64,000 nt of DNA from Pseudoflavonifractor sp050943825 (GTDB lineage Bacteria > Bacillota > Clostridia > Oscillospirales > Oscillospiraceae). Of the stretch, positions 35,011-43,918 are shown piece by piece. The stretch is taken from contig NZ_JBMNPX010000004.1 in NCBI RefSeq assembly GCF_050943825.1, positions 62,001 to 126,000 on the forward strand. The letters are read 5' to 3'. The notes under the pieces were generated by a model. That model saw nothing but the letters and a program-made list of their open reading frames with translations, had not been told where the DNA came from and did no database searches. The stretch's first letter is position 1. Each line of letters opens with the position of its first letter. The translations under genes and the position numbers were made by a program.

Positions 35011-35874
35011 TCAGTTGACCTCCTGAAAGCGTACTCTGGGCCGGTCGGGGTGCTCACCGGACCAGCCTGTCTGGGGCATGGCGTTCAGCGCTGCCATATC
35101 CTTCTCGGTCAGGGAGAAGGAGAACAGGTCCAGGTTCTCCGCCATCCGTTCCGGGCTGGAGGACTTGGGCAGGGGGAGCACACCCCGCTGAAGGGCAAAG
35201 CGCAGGCAGATTTGGGCGGGGGATACGCCGTGCTCAGCCGCCAGACGGGCGAGTACGCCATTGCCCGCCAGCCGGTTCCGGCCCAGGGGGCTCCAGGCCT
35301 CCACCAGAATGTTGTGGGACTGGCAGAAGGCAACGGTCTCATCCTGGGTGTAGCCCGGATGGAACTCCAGCTGGTCCACCATAGGGGCCACGTTGGCTGA
35401 GGCCAGAATGGGCTCCAAGTGGTGGGGCAGGAAATTGCTCACTCCGATGGCGCGTACCAGACCGGACTCATACAGCCGCTCCAGAGCACGCCAGGTCTCC
35501 CGGTCCAGCTTGGCCCAGTCCTCCAGCTCCAGGTCCGGTCTGGGCCAGTGGATGAGGTAGAGGTCCAGATAGCCGGTCCCCAGCCGTTCCAGCGTGGCGT
35601 CAAAGGCCCGGAGGGCGGCGTCATAGCCCATCTCGGTTTTCCACAGCTTGGAGGTGAGGAAAAAGTCCTCTCTGGGAATATCACGCTCCGCGACGGCCCG
35701 GCCCAGAGCTTCCTCGGTGCCGTAGAAGGAGGCGGTGTCAAAGTGGCGATACCCCTGGGCGATGGCGTTGGACAGGACAGCGCCGTCCCCGTCGCCGGTC
35801 TTGTAGGTGCCGAAGCCCACGGCGGGGATGGACAAGCCGTTGGAGAGAACAAATTGTGTCGCAGGGCTGTGCAT
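35011..35874 (-). CDS. Aldo/keto reductase
   Basis: A 287-residue NADPH-dependent oxidoreductase of the (beta/alpha)8 AKR fold. The catalytic tetrad is visible: Asp and Tyr in FDTASFYGTEE, Lys in LTSKLW and His in LIHWPRP. LPLPKSSSPERMAENLD is the cofactor phosphate-binding region. The substrate is unknown; the family reduces small aldehydes and keto compounds. It abuts the HD-domain gene downstream. Confidence 0.92.
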   Translation of the reverse strand: MHSPATQFVLSNGLSIPAVGFGTYKTGDGDGAVLSNAIAQGYRHFDTASFYGTEEALGRAVAERDIPREDFFLTSKLWKTEMGYDAALRAFDATLERLGTGYLDLYLIHWPRPDLELEDWAKLDRETWRALERLYESGLVRAIGVSNFLPHHLEPILASANVAPMVDQLEFHPGYTQDETVAFCQSHNILVEAWSPLGRNRLAGNGVLARLAAEHGVSPAQICLRFALQRGVLPLPKSSSPERMAENLDLFSFSLTEKDMAALNAMPQTGWSGEHPDRPRVRFQEVN

Positions 35875-35926
35875 ACGCGTACCCCCTTTTCGTTTGGGAA
35901 AAGGGTACCACGCCCGCTGGGAGAAG

Positions 35927-36466
35927 TCAACCGGCCTTTGCGGCGGCGGTGACCTCCGGGACGGAGGGATACACCGGCACGGGCGCAGGAATCCGGCCTC
36001 CTCTGGTGAGCAGGGGCACCAGGCCCATCAGCTCGGCCAGGGCGCATACCTTGTCCATGCAGCTGACCACCAGGGACTCCCAGCAGCGGTAGAAGCGATG
36101 GAGGGGCAGGGGCCACATGTGGGTGGCGATGATGTCCCGCTCGGTGTCGTTGAGGTCAAACCGGGCCTCAGCGTTGGCCAGGGCGTAGAGGGGGTGGTTG
36201 AAGGCGTGGTCTCCGCCGGAGCGGGAGCCGGTCTGCCAATTGTAGAGGAAGAAGTCGTGGAGCAGGCCGCCCCGTGCCGCCGAGCGGGCGTCCAGACCCA
36301 GGGCGGCGCAGATGCGGAAGCTGGAGTAGGCCACCAGGCAGCAGTGGTCGTAGGTGCTCACCCCTTTGGCGTGCTGGGGGAGGAAGCGCATGGACTGCAC
36401 GTCGGGGTGGGCCTCCAGATCGGCCACACAGGAGAGGTATTGGGCGGTGTATTTGAAATTCCACAT
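35927..36466 (-). CDS. HD-domain phosphohydrolase
   Basis: A 179-residue HD protein with STYDHCCLVAYSSFRIC, the HD pair in GGLLHDFFLYNW, and DHAFNHPLYALAN followed by IATHMWPLPLHRF. The metal-binding His/Asp set is complete. The ATG at 36464-36466 is ten bases after AAAGGAG; an ATG nine bases upstream is also possible but would sit almost on the ribosome binding site. The substrate is unknown. It lies 52 bases upstream of the aldo/keto reductase gene. Confidence 0.75.
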   Translation of the reverse strand: MWNFKYTAQYLSCVADLEAHPDVQSMRFLPQHAKGVSTYDHCCLVAYSSFRICAALGLDARSAARGGLLHDFFLYNWQTGSRSGGDHAFNHPLYALANAEARFDLNDTERDIIATHMWPLPLHRFYRCWESLVVSCMDKVCALAELMGLVPLLTRGGRIPAPVPVYPSVPEVTAAAKAG

Positions 36467-36786
36467 GGTGTTCATACTCCTTTGTTCATCCGTTTCAGCA
36501 TGTAACCAGTATAGGAGAAAAAGCAAAAGACAGGCTTTGCGTCACCTTATGATTTTCTTAAGACTTGCGCAAGGAGCCATAAACAAAAGGGAAATCTATC
36601 CTCAGTGTGCCACGCCGGAGGACGGACTGCCACCAGGGCGGCGTATGATCTGTGCAAGAATCCGGTAAAATAGGCCTGATAGAAAACCGGCTGTCCAGCC
36701 CGCTTCCCGCCTTGATTTTTGCTGCGAACCGCTATATAATGGAATATCTTGTTCGGCGGCTTTTCGCCGCAAAGGAGTTCTGAGCC
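36467..36786. other. Divergent intergenic region before asnA
   Basis: About 320 bases without a gene. The asnA promoter lies at 36712-36740. A T-box leader for asnA was looked for and not seen; the leader after the promoter is only about 40 bases. The rest is unassigned. Confidence 0.5.
36712..36740 (+). promoter_or_regulatory. Sigma-A promoter of asnA
   Basis: TTGATT (36712-36717), a 17-base spacer, then TATAAT (36735-36740). Confidence 0.8.
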
Positions 36787-37800
36787 ATGGAAAAAACCTA
36801 CATTCCCCAGGGCTACGCCCCCTGTCTCAACCTGTATGATACCCAGAAGGCCATCGCCATCCTCAAGCGTCTGTTTGAGGACACCTTGGGCGGCGCCCTC
36901 CACCTGCGCCGTGTGTCCGCCCCCCTGTTCGTGGAGGCCAGCACCGGCCTGAACGACGACCTGAACGGCGTGGAGCGGCCTGTATCCTTTGATATCCCCG
37001 CCGCCGGGCACGACGCCCAGGTGGTCCACTCCCTGGCCAAGTGGAAGCGCATGGCCCTGTACCGCTACCAGTTCTCCGTGGGCGAGGGCCTGTACACCGA
37101 CATGAACGCCATCCGCCGGGATGAGCAGCCCGACAACCTTCACTCGGTCTACGTGGACCAGTGGGACTGGGAGAAGGTCATTGCGCCCCGGGACCGGACG
37201 GTGGAGTATCTCCAGGCCACGGTGCGCACCATTGTGGACTGCCTGTGCAAGACCCAGTCCACCCTGCGCTCCATGTTCCCCCAGCTCACTGCTCTGCCCC
37301 TCATCCACTCCGAGGTGTCCTTTGTCACCACCCAGGAGCTGGAGGACAAGTGGCCCGACCTGACCCCCAAGGAGCGGGAGAACGCCTGGGTGAAGGACCA
37401 CCCCACCACCTTCCTCATGGGCATCGGCGGCGCCCTCAAGTCCGGCAAGCCCCACGACGGCCGCGCCCCCGACTACGACGACTGGGCCCTCAACGGCGAT
37501 ATCCTGGTGTGGAACCCGGTGCTGGAGCGGGCCTTTGAGATCTCCTCCATGGGCATCCGGGTCTCCCCCGAGTCCCTGGATAAGCAGCTCACCATCGCCG
37601 GGTGCGACGACCGCCGCAGCCTCCCCTTCCACAAGATGCTGCTGGAGGGCAAGCTGCCCCTCACCATCGGCGGCGGCATCGGCCAGTCCCGGCTGTGCAT
37701 GCTGCTGCTGGGCAAGGCCCACATCGGCGAGGTCCAGGCCAGCGTCTGGGACAGCGAAACCCTGGAGGCCTGCCAGAACGCAGGGGTTATCCTTCTGTAA
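36787..37800 (+). CDS. asnA: Aspartate-ammonia ligase (asparagine synthetase A)
   Basis: A 337-residue enzyme of normal AsnA length that makes asparagine from aspartate, ammonia and ATP. The class-II tRNA-synthetase-like fold shows LRRVSAPLFVEASTGLNDDLNG, the active-site segment LHSVYVDQWDWEKVI and the C-terminal motif LTIGGGIGQSRLCML. AAAGGAG precedes the ATG. It is monocistronic between its promoter and a very long terminator. Confidence 0.97.
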   Translation: MEKTYIPQGYAPCLNLYDTQKAIAILKRLFEDTLGGALHLRRVSAPLFVEASTGLNDDLNGVERPVSFDIPAAGHDAQVVHSLAKWKRMALYRYQFSVGEGLYTDMNAIRRDEQPDNLHSVYVDQWDWEKVIAPRDRTVEYLQATVRTIVDCLCKTQSTLRSMFPQLTALPLIHSEVSFVTTQELEDKWPDLTPKERENAWVKDHPTTFLMGIGGALKSGKPHDGRAPDYDDWALNGDILVWNPVLERAFEISSMGIRVSPESLDKQLTIAGCDDRRSLPFHKMLLEGKLPLTIGGGIGQSRLCMLLLGKAHIGEVQASVWDSETLEACQNAGVILL

Positions 37801-37822
37801 GTCTTTTCCCCATCTGAATCAT

Positions 37823-37876
37823 AACGGCACACGGCGCCTGCCTCCGGTTGATGGAGGCAGGCGCCGTGTGCCGTTT
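37823..37876. terminator. Exceptionally long terminator hairpin after asnA
   Basis: A stem of about 23 base pairs beginning AACGGCACACGGCGCC and closing GGCGCCGTGTGCCGTT, with a seven-base loop. It lies between the convergent asnA and URO-D-family genes. Confidence 0.9.
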
Positions 37877-37918
37877 CTTGAAAGGGCCGCCCAGTGCGGC
37901 AATGAGGGAAGATGCAGG

Positions 37919-39046
37919 TTAATAGCAGTACTTCTCCAGAATCTTGCGTTTCTGGTCAATATAGTACTGGTAGTTGGCCATGCTTACGCCGGGCTGCACC
38001 CGGTGGTCCAGCGCGGGGATATATCCGCCCTTTTCCAGCAGAGGGGGCAGCTTGGCCAGCTCGCGGTCAATATCCCCTCTGTCGCCCATCAGGGTCAGCT
38101 TGTCAATGCCGCCGATGAGCGCCAGATTGGGATGCCGCTGACGGATCAGCTCCGGCTTGGAGCCCGAGTTGATCTCCAGGGGATAGTGTCCGTCTGCTCC
38201 GGCCTCCACCAGCAGGTCGGTCAGCGCCACGGTGTTCCCGTCCGAGTCGATGAGCACCTTCTGGATGCCCTTGCTGCGCAGATAGGCAATGAGCTCATGG
38301 TAATAGGGCATCATAAATTCCCGGAAAATCTGGGGCGAGACCAGTGCGCCGTGGTTGTACGCCATGTCCTCAAAGAAGCAGGCATAGTCCAGCTTGGTCT
38401 TGGTCAGGGCCATGTCCACAAAGCCCTTGACAAAGTCCGTGTGCTGCCGCTGAATGGCGTGAATCAGCTCCGGGTCATCGTAGTAGGCGTACGCCAGGTT
38501 TTCAATGCCCATCAGGATGCGGGGCCAGGCCAGATATCCGTCGATCCACAGTCCCACCGCCTGCCCCTGCTCCTTTCCCCGGCGCAGCATGGCCTCAAAG
38601 CCGGGCTGCACCCGGGTCGGGTCCCAGGGGTCCATGCGGGAGGGCACTTTTTTCAGGAAATCCTCCATGGTCTCCACAGGGTATTTGCTCTGGAAGCTCA
38701 TGCTGCCGGAGAACTTGTGCTCCAGAATCCGGCCGCATTCTCCCTCATAGAGCCGGGTCTCCTCGGTCTCCTCCACCAGAATCTTGGAAAAGGGAGGCCA
38801 GATGCCCCACTCGATTCCCACCGGTCCGTCGTCGCCGAAGTAGTTGATCAGATTGGTCTCAAAGCCGCGGTCGCAGCCGAAATAGGCCTCCACCCGTTCC
38901 GTGGTATCCACATCGGCGGGCAGGCCCTGCTGGTGCCACTCGTCGATGGTCTCCCGCCAGTATCCAAAGTCCATGACCGGAATCCGGTCCACAGACTGAA
39001 AGGAGAGGGCGCGCATAAAGCGCTCTCCCGGCGTCATTGTTCTCAT
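37919..39046 (-). CDS. URO-D superfamily protein (methyltransferase/decarboxylase-like), subfamily unknown
   Basis: A 375-residue protein of the uroporphyrinogen decarboxylase superfamily, which includes HemE and the cobalamin methyltransferases MtaA and CmuA. Typical blocks are MTPGERFMRALSFQSVDRIPV, ADGHYPLEINSGSKPE and ALDHRVQPGVSMANYQYY. The HemE Arg-rich N-terminus and the MtaA His-x-Cys-Gly zinc motif are both absent; the latter position reads DSDGNT. The activity is therefore unknown. The start is ATG 39044-39046, eleven bases after AAGGAGG. It is the last gene of the BMP importer operon, so its substrate is probably what that importer brings in. Confidence 0.75.
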   Translation of the reverse strand: MRTMTPGERFMRALSFQSVDRIPVMDFGYWRETIDEWHQQGLPADVDTTERVEAYFGCDRGFETNLINYFGDDGPVGIEWGIWPPFSKILVEETEETRLYEGECGRILEHKFSGSMSFQSKYPVETMEDFLKKVPSRMDPWDPTRVQPGFEAMLRRGKEQGQAVGLWIDGYLAWPRILMGIENLAYAYYDDPELIHAIQRQHTDFVKGFVDMALTKTKLDYACFFEDMAYNHGALVSPQIFREFMMPYYHELIAYLRSKGIQKVLIDSDGNTVALTDLLVEAGADGHYPLEINSGSKPELIRQRHPNLALIGGIDKLTLMGDRGDIDRELAKLPPLLEKGGYIPALDHRVQPGVSMANYQYYIDQKRKILEKYCY

Positions 39047-39065
39047 CTGTCTTCTTTCCTCCTTG

Positions 39066-39974
39066 TCACGCCAGCTGTGCCGTCCCGTTCTGCCGGTGGG
39101 TGCGCCACTCGTTCCACGCCACCACGGCGATGGTGAGCACATAGGGGATGCACTGCACAATCTCATTGGGCACGTTGATGGTCCCCTGGAGAGACATCTG
39201 CGCTGCGTCAGCCAGACCGAAAAACAGGCTGGCAGCCAGGACACCCAGAGGATGATAGCGGCCGAACAGAATTGCCGCAATTGCGATAAAGCCCCGTCCG
39301 CTGACCATATCCTTGATAAACATGTTCAGGTAGGAGATGGAGAGGTAGGCGCCCGCCAGACCGCAGCACAGGCCGCCTATCATAACCGCGATGTACTGCG
39401 TCCGCTTTACCGAGACGCCCATGACAAAGGCCGCTCTGGGATTTTCACCCGCAGCCATAACATGCAGGCCGAACTTTGTACGGAAGAGCAGGTAATTGGC
39501 CGCAATGGCAATCACAATCGCCAGAATGGTCAGGATTGAGATGTTGGAGAGCACCTCACCCAGCACCGGGATCTGTTCCGCCCCCGGCACCGTCAGCGCG
39601 GGCAGCTTCTCCACCGCCGCGGAAGTACCCTTGTTTCCAAAGAAGATATCCAGCATGTAGATGGTAAAGTTGGTGGCAAAAATATTGACCACCAGGCCAA
39701 TGACCGTCTGATCCACGCCAACCGAAATGCAGAGGAAGGCATGGAGCAGAGAGATGAGCAGTCCGGTCAGGGCGCCCGCCAGCAGGCCGACCCATGGATT
39801 CCCCGAGAGATAGCTCCCCATGGCCGCGGCAAACGCGCCGAACAGCATGGTGCCCTCAAGGCCGATGTTGGTGATGCCGCTTCGCTCGCCGAACAGGCCG
39901 CCCACGCCGCCCAGTGCAATGGGGGTGGCAGAGGCCAGCATACGGGCCAGGATGGAGCCAATCATCACGTTCAT
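39066..39974 (-). CDS. BMP-family (nucleoside/simple sugar) ABC permease 2
   Basis: A 302-residue permease with about eight to ten helices of the BPD_transp_2 family. Landmarks are GGVGGLFGERSGITNIGLEGTML and the conserved GENPRAAFVMGVSV near residue 195. GRGFIAIAAILFGRYHPLGVL is also typical. It pairs with the adjoining permease to form the channel. The start at ATG 39972-39974, after AAAGGAGGGG, overlaps the upstream stop as ATGA. Confidence 0.9.
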   Translation of the reverse strand: MNVMIGSILARMLASATPIALGGVGGLFGERSGITNIGLEGTMLFGAFAAAMGSYLSGNPWVGLLAGALTGLLISLLHAFLCISVGVDQTVIGLVVNIFATNFTIYMLDIFFGNKGTSAAVEKLPALTVPGAEQIPVLGEVLSNISILTILAIVIAIAANYLLFRTKFGLHVMAAGENPRAAFVMGVSVKRTQYIAVMIGGLCCGLAGAYLSISYLNMFIKDMVSGRGFIAIAAILFGRYHPLGVLAASLFFGLADAAQMSLQGTINVPNEIVQCIPYVLTIAVVAWNEWRTHRQNGTAQLA

Positions 39975-41038
39975 GCCGTCCCCTCCTTTCTTCTCCGCCC
40001 AATGGCCGGCAGAGAAATCTTCCAGCGGCCCAGCACGGTGTTGCCCACGACCACAAAGGCAAACACCAGGCCGGTCAGTACATTGACCCACTCCGTGGGA
40101 ACACTGGTCATGATGTTGATGTTCACGCCGCCGTAGCTCATCAGTCCCAGCAGCAGGGCCGTAACCAGAACGCCGATGGGATGATTGCCGGCAATCATGG
40201 CAATGGTGATGCCATCAAAGCCGTATCCGGGGGAGAAGTTGACCTCCATGTACCCGTAGGCACCCAGCACCCGCTCCATGCCCACCAGGCCGGCCACAGC
40301 GCCGGAGAGCATCATGGTCACAATCACCAGGCGGCCGGCGGGAATGCCGGAGTAGCGGGCCGCCTCCAGGTTCCGTCCCGCCGCGTCCACCTGCCAGCCG
40401 AAGGAGGTGCGGTTGAATACCACCCATGCCGCCAGGCACAGCAGCACCGCCAGAATCAGTCCCGTATTCAGATGCTCAGGTGGTTTGAACTGGAACAGCC
40501 GGGCGCTCTCCTCCACATAGGGGGTCCGCGCCGTCTGGCCCGGATTGCGGAAATATTTGACCACAATCAGGGAGACCACGCTGCTTACCACATAGTTGAG
40601 CATGATGGTGGAGATGACCTCATGCACGCCCAGCTTGACCTTTAAAATGGCCGGAATCCACGCGCACAGCGCGCCTGCAATCATGGCGCCGACAATACAG
40701 ATCAGAATATGCAGCCAATGGGGAAGGCCCGTCAGCGCACACCCCAGATAGGCCGCGGTCAGTCCGCCCAGATAGAGCTGTCCCTCCACGCCGATGTTGA
40801 ACACATTGCAGCGAAAGGCCAGGGCTGAAGCCAGGCCGGCAAAGATAAGCGGTGTGGCCTTGCCCAGAACCTTGACCAGATTGCTGGGCTTGGAGAGGGG
40901 CTCAATGAGCAGATAGTAGTATACCTCTGCCGGATTTTGTCCCTGGATCAGCAGCATAACCGCGCCTACCAGCAGCGCCATCAGAAAGCTGACTGCTACA
41001 ATGGCAATTCCAAGCCCTCTGCTCTGTCTCTGCTTCAT
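39971..41038 (-). CDS. BMP-family (nucleoside/simple sugar) ABC permease 1
   Basis: A 355-residue polytopic permease of the same family as its neighbour, with VFNIGVEGQLYLGGLTAAYLG, GRNLEAARYSGIP and SPGYGFDGITIAMIAGNHPIGVL. Homologues such as the B. subtilis Yuf/Nup permeases import nucleosides. Its ATG overlaps the ATPase stop as ATGA, so the operon is translationally coupled. Confidence 0.9.
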   Translation of the reverse strand: MKQRQSRGLGIAIVAVSFLMALLVGAVMLLIQGQNPAEVYYYLLIEPLSKPSNLVKVLGKATPLIFAGLASALAFRCNVFNIGVEGQLYLGGLTAAYLGCALTGLPHWLHILICIVGAMIAGALCAWIPAILKVKLGVHEVISTIMLNYVVSSVVSLIVVKYFRNPGQTARTPYVEESARLFQFKPPEHLNTGLILAVLLCLAAWVVFNRTSFGWQVDAAGRNLEAARYSGIPAGRLVIVTMMLSGAVAGLVGMERVLGAYGYMEVNFSPGYGFDGITIAMIAGNHPIGVLVTALLLGLMSYGGVNINIMTSVPTEWVNVLTGLVFAFVVVGNTVLGRWKISLPAIGRRRKEGTA

Positions 41039-42558
41039 GTCTCCACCCCCTCAGGCTTCAGTCCGGCCATCATCATTCCCAGCTTGTCCACATCGGCGTC
41101 CTTCCGGTCCACAATCCCCATGATTTTCCCCTTGAAAAACACGGCGATCCGGTCGGACAGACGCAGCACCTCCGACAGCTCGGTGGACACCAGGAGCACC
41201 GCCTTGCCCGCTTTCTTCTGCTCCTCCAGCTGGTCGTACACAAACTCAATGGCGCCGATATCCAGTCCCCGGGTGGGGTTGACCGCCGCGATCAGGTCCG
41301 CCTCCCGCAGGCCGAACTCCCGCGCCAGAATGACCTTCTGCTGGTTTCCGCCCGACAGCTCCGACACGTTGGCCTCCACCGACGGCATCCGCACATCATA
41401 GGCCTTTGCCAGCGTCTCCACTTCCCGGTTCAGCTTCGCCTTTTTCAGGAAAAAGCCGTTGCCCAGCCGTCTGCTGCTCTCGCAGCCCAGAACTGTATTG
41501 CGGGTAATGGAGCTGTTCATCACCAGACCGTGCTTCTGCCGGTCAGGCGGGATCAGCGCCATGCCGCAGCGGCGGATTTTGGCGCTGGACAGATTGGTCA
41601 GCTCTTTTCCGCCCTTCCACACCTTTCCCTCGGTCACCCGCTCCAGGCCAAACAGGGCGCGGATCAGCTCATTCTGGCCGTTGCCGTCCACGCCCGCAAT
41701 TCCCAGCACTTCTCCGGCGCGGATATGGATGGACACATGGTCCAGGCCGCTGGTATAGCGGGTGCGTCCGGTGCACAGCCCCTCTGTGCGGAGCACCTCC
41801 TGCCCCTTCTCCGTCTCCAGCGGCATGCCCTCCGTCCGGACAGCCCGGCCCACCATCATCTGGATGAGAGCGGCCGTATCCACTTCCGCTCTGGATACGG
41901 TGCCCACCTTCTCTCCCAGACGGAGCACAGAGATATCGTCCGCCACGGCCAGCACCTCCTCCAGCTTATGGCTGATGAAGATGATGGTCTTTCCCATGGC
42001 CTTGAGGCTGCGCATATTCTCCAGAAGGTTGTGGATCTCCTGGGGTGTCAGTACAGCAGTGGGCTCATCGAAGATGATGTACTCCGCGCTGCGGATCAGC
42101 ACCTTCAGAATCTCCACCCGCTGCTGTTCGCCCACCGTCAGGGTTCCTACGGCCTGCTCCAGATTCAGCGGCATATCGTATTCCGTGCACGCCTGATTGA
42201 GGAGGTCCAGGGCGGCCCGCTTGTCAATTCTGCCCCGCTTTCCCGGCTCTGCGCCCAGAATGGCGTTCTGCCATACGCTCAGGCTGGGGACCAGCATGAA
42301 GTGCTGATGCACCATGCCGATTCCGGCCGCTGCCGCGTCCTGGGGGCGCTGAAAGTTCTGCACGCTGCCGTCAACCAGGATTTCTCCCCGGGTGGGCTGC
42401 AGCACGCCGCTCAAAATATTAACCAGTGTGGACTTACCCGCGCCGTTCTCTCCGATGATGGCGTGGATGGTCCCCTTTCTGATGGTCAGATCCACCTGCT
42501 TCAGCGCCGGCTTGCTGCCGAAGTACTTCTGGATGCCTCTCATCTCAATTCCTTGCAA
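41035..42558 (-). CDS. BMP-family ABC transporter ATPase, fused double domain
   Basis: A 507-residue protein with two fused nucleotide-binding domains, as in RbsA and nucleoside ABC systems. The first has Walker A GENGAGKST, signature LTVGEQQRVEIL and Walker B YIIFDEPTAVLTP. The second has a degenerate Walker A (GVDGNGQNE) with LSGGNQQKVILAREF and a DLIAAVNPTRGLD region. Asymmetric domains of this type are normal for the family. It is separated from the binding-protein gene by a GC-rich hairpin. Confidence 0.92.
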   Translation of the reverse strand: MQGIEMRGIQKYFGSKPALKQVDLTIRKGTIHAIIGENGAGKSTLVNILSGVLQPTRGEILVDGSVQNFQRPQDAAAAGIGMVHQHFMLVPSLSVWQNAILGAEPGKRGRIDKRAALDLLNQACTEYDMPLNLEQAVGTLTVGEQQRVEILKVLIRSAEYIIFDEPTAVLTPQEIHNLLENMRSLKAMGKTIIFISHKLEEVLAVADDISVLRLGEKVGTVSRAEVDTAALIQMMVGRAVRTEGMPLETEKGQEVLRTEGLCTGRTRYTSGLDHVSIHIRAGEVLGIAGVDGNGQNELIRALFGLERVTEGKVWKGGKELTNLSSAKIRRCGMALIPPDRQKHGLVMNSSITRNTVLGCESSRRLGNGFFLKKAKLNREVETLAKAYDVRMPSVEANVSELSGGNQQKVILAREFGLREADLIAAVNPTRGLDIGAIEFVYDQLEEQKKAGKAVLLVSTELSEVLRLSDRIAVFFKGKIMGIVDRKDADVDKLGMMMAGLKPEGVET

Positions 42559-42584
42559 GCTTTCTCCCTCCTCTGCATAAAACG

Positions 42585-42610
42585 GGCGCCCCGGACTGCT
42601 CCGGGGCGCC
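42585..42610 (-). terminator. Intercistronic hairpin between binding protein and ATPase genes
   Basis: GGCGCCCCGG-type arms with a short loop, followed on the minus strand by GTTTTATG. It probably acts as a partial terminator or mRNA stabiliser, giving more binding protein than membrane components. Confidence 0.6.
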
Positions 42611-42626
42611 TCCTGCTCTCCTCGTG

Positions 42627-43673
42627 TTATGCCAGAATATTGGTCACCACGATTTCACCGGAGATAATCTTGTCCCGGATATCGTTCAGTGTCTCCTGCT
42701 CCTCGGCAGTAAAGAAGTCGCTCATAACAATACCGACGCCGTCATTGGCACAGGTCAGGACAGTCTCACCGGTGAGTACCTCGCCCTCCAGATAGCTCTC
42801 CACAAAGAGCTGGATGGCCACATCGCCTCTGGTCAGCGCGCTGGTCAGGACGGTCTCAGGCGCCAGGTGGGACTGGTCAATGTTCACGCCGATGGAATAC
42901 ACGCTCTTCTCGTCGCAGGCCTCAATCATACCAAGGCCGCTGCCACCGGCCGCGTGGAAGCACACGTCGGCGCCGTTGGCAATGGCGTCCAGTGTCAGGG
43001 ATTTGGCCTGGGCCGGGTTGCTCCAGGCGTTGGCGTCGTTGCCCACGTACTTGGAGATGACCTGGGCGTCGGGGTTGACGTAGGCCACGCCCTCCTCGTA
43101 ACCCTTCTGGTACTTCTGGATGGTGGGGATCTCCATGCCGCCGATGAAGCCTACCACGCCGCTCTCAGACTTCAGCGCAGCGGCAGCACCGGCCAGGAAG
43201 GCACACTCGTGGGTTGCATAAGTAAAGGATGCCACATTATCCAGGTCCACAACGGTGTCCAGGATCATGAAGTTGACCTCGGGGTAGCTGGGCGCCACAG
43301 CCCGCAGCGCCTCCTCCTGGCCAAACTCGTCCAGCACAATGAGGTCATATCCCTCTTCGCACAGGCGCTGCATGGCGTCCACATACATGGAGCTGTCGCT
43401 GCACTCGACCACCTTTGTCTGGACGCCGTACTCCTCCTTCACCGCCTCAAGTCCGGCGTTGGCCTGGTCGTGGACAGACTGGTCGCCCAGTGCGCCGCCC
43501 AGAACAAGGCCCACTTTGACATCAGCGGGATTGATCTCCCCGGTCTGAGCAGGTTCACCGCTCTGAGAGGGCTGAGGGCTTTCGCTTCCATTTGCAGGCG
43601 CAGGTGCGCATGCAGAGAGGAGCATCAGTGCTGCAAGACACAGGGAAAGCGCTGCGGTGGTAGCTTTTTTCAT
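42627..43673 (-). CDS. BMP-family substrate-binding lipoprotein
   Basis: A 348-residue lipoprotein with a signal peptide ending LSAC (Cys22) and a BMP/PnrA-like domain. Family motifs are VGLVLGGALGDQSVHDQANAG, FMILDTVVDLDNVASFTYATHE, VGFIGGMEIPTIQKYQKGYEEG and VYSIGVNIDQSHLAP. PnrA of Treponema binds purine nucleosides, so a nucleoside or similar riboside is a reasonable but unproven ligand. It is the first gene of the operon. Confidence 0.9.
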   Translation of the reverse strand: MKKATTAALSLCLAALMLLSACAPAPANGSESPQPSQSGEPAQTGEINPADVKVGLVLGGALGDQSVHDQANAGLEAVKEEYGVQTKVVECSDSSMYVDAMQRLCEEGYDLIVLDEFGQEEALRAVAPSYPEVNFMILDTVVDLDNVASFTYATHECAFLAGAAAALKSESGVVGFIGGMEIPTIQKYQKGYEEGVAYVNPDAQVISKYVGNDANAWSNPAQAKSLTLDAIANGADVCFHAAGGSGLGMIEACDEKSVYSIGVNIDQSHLAPETVLTSALTRGDVAIQLFVESYLEGEVLTGETVLTCANDGVGIVMSDFFTAEEQETLNDIRDKIISGEIVVTNILA

Positions 43674-43765
43674 TGTGATTCCTCCTATTTTTTATATAAA
43701 TTATCTCTTCCACACATCTTTTTGGATTTGTATTCCAATTTTTTCATTGACGATTTCGAGGCTTT

Positions 43766-43861
43766 TTTATATAATTGATTTAGGAGTTCGAACAACTCTT
43801 TAACTTGTCCAACAAGTTCACGACGTCATTATACAACCACATATTAGAATTGTAAACAATT
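43766..43861. promoter_or_regulatory. Divergent promoter/operator region with TTGT-ACAA inverted repeats
   Basis: AACTTGT-cca-ACAAGTT (43802-43818) and AATTGT-aa-ACAATT (43848-43861) share a TTGT...ACAA core like HutC/GntR operators. A minus-strand promoter, TTGTTC (43790-43795) with TATATA (43768-43773), serves the BMP operon, next to GTTCGAAC (43787-43794). The whole 43674-43918 region is AT-rich. Confidence 0.6.
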
Positions 43862-43918
43862 ATTTTTCTTTTTCGTTGTATTTTTTTATTATTTTCCCCA
43901 TGCGGAGGTGTGTGCAGC

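Noticed and set aside
36741..36786. T-box leader for asnA
   Set aside because: The promoter at 36712-36740 leaves a leader of about 40 bases, too short for a T-box, and no specifier or antiterminator pattern was seen.
37919..39046. Assignment as HemE or MtaA
   Set aside because: The HemE substrate-binding arginines and the MtaA His-x-Cys zinc motif are missing, so only the superfamily can be named.
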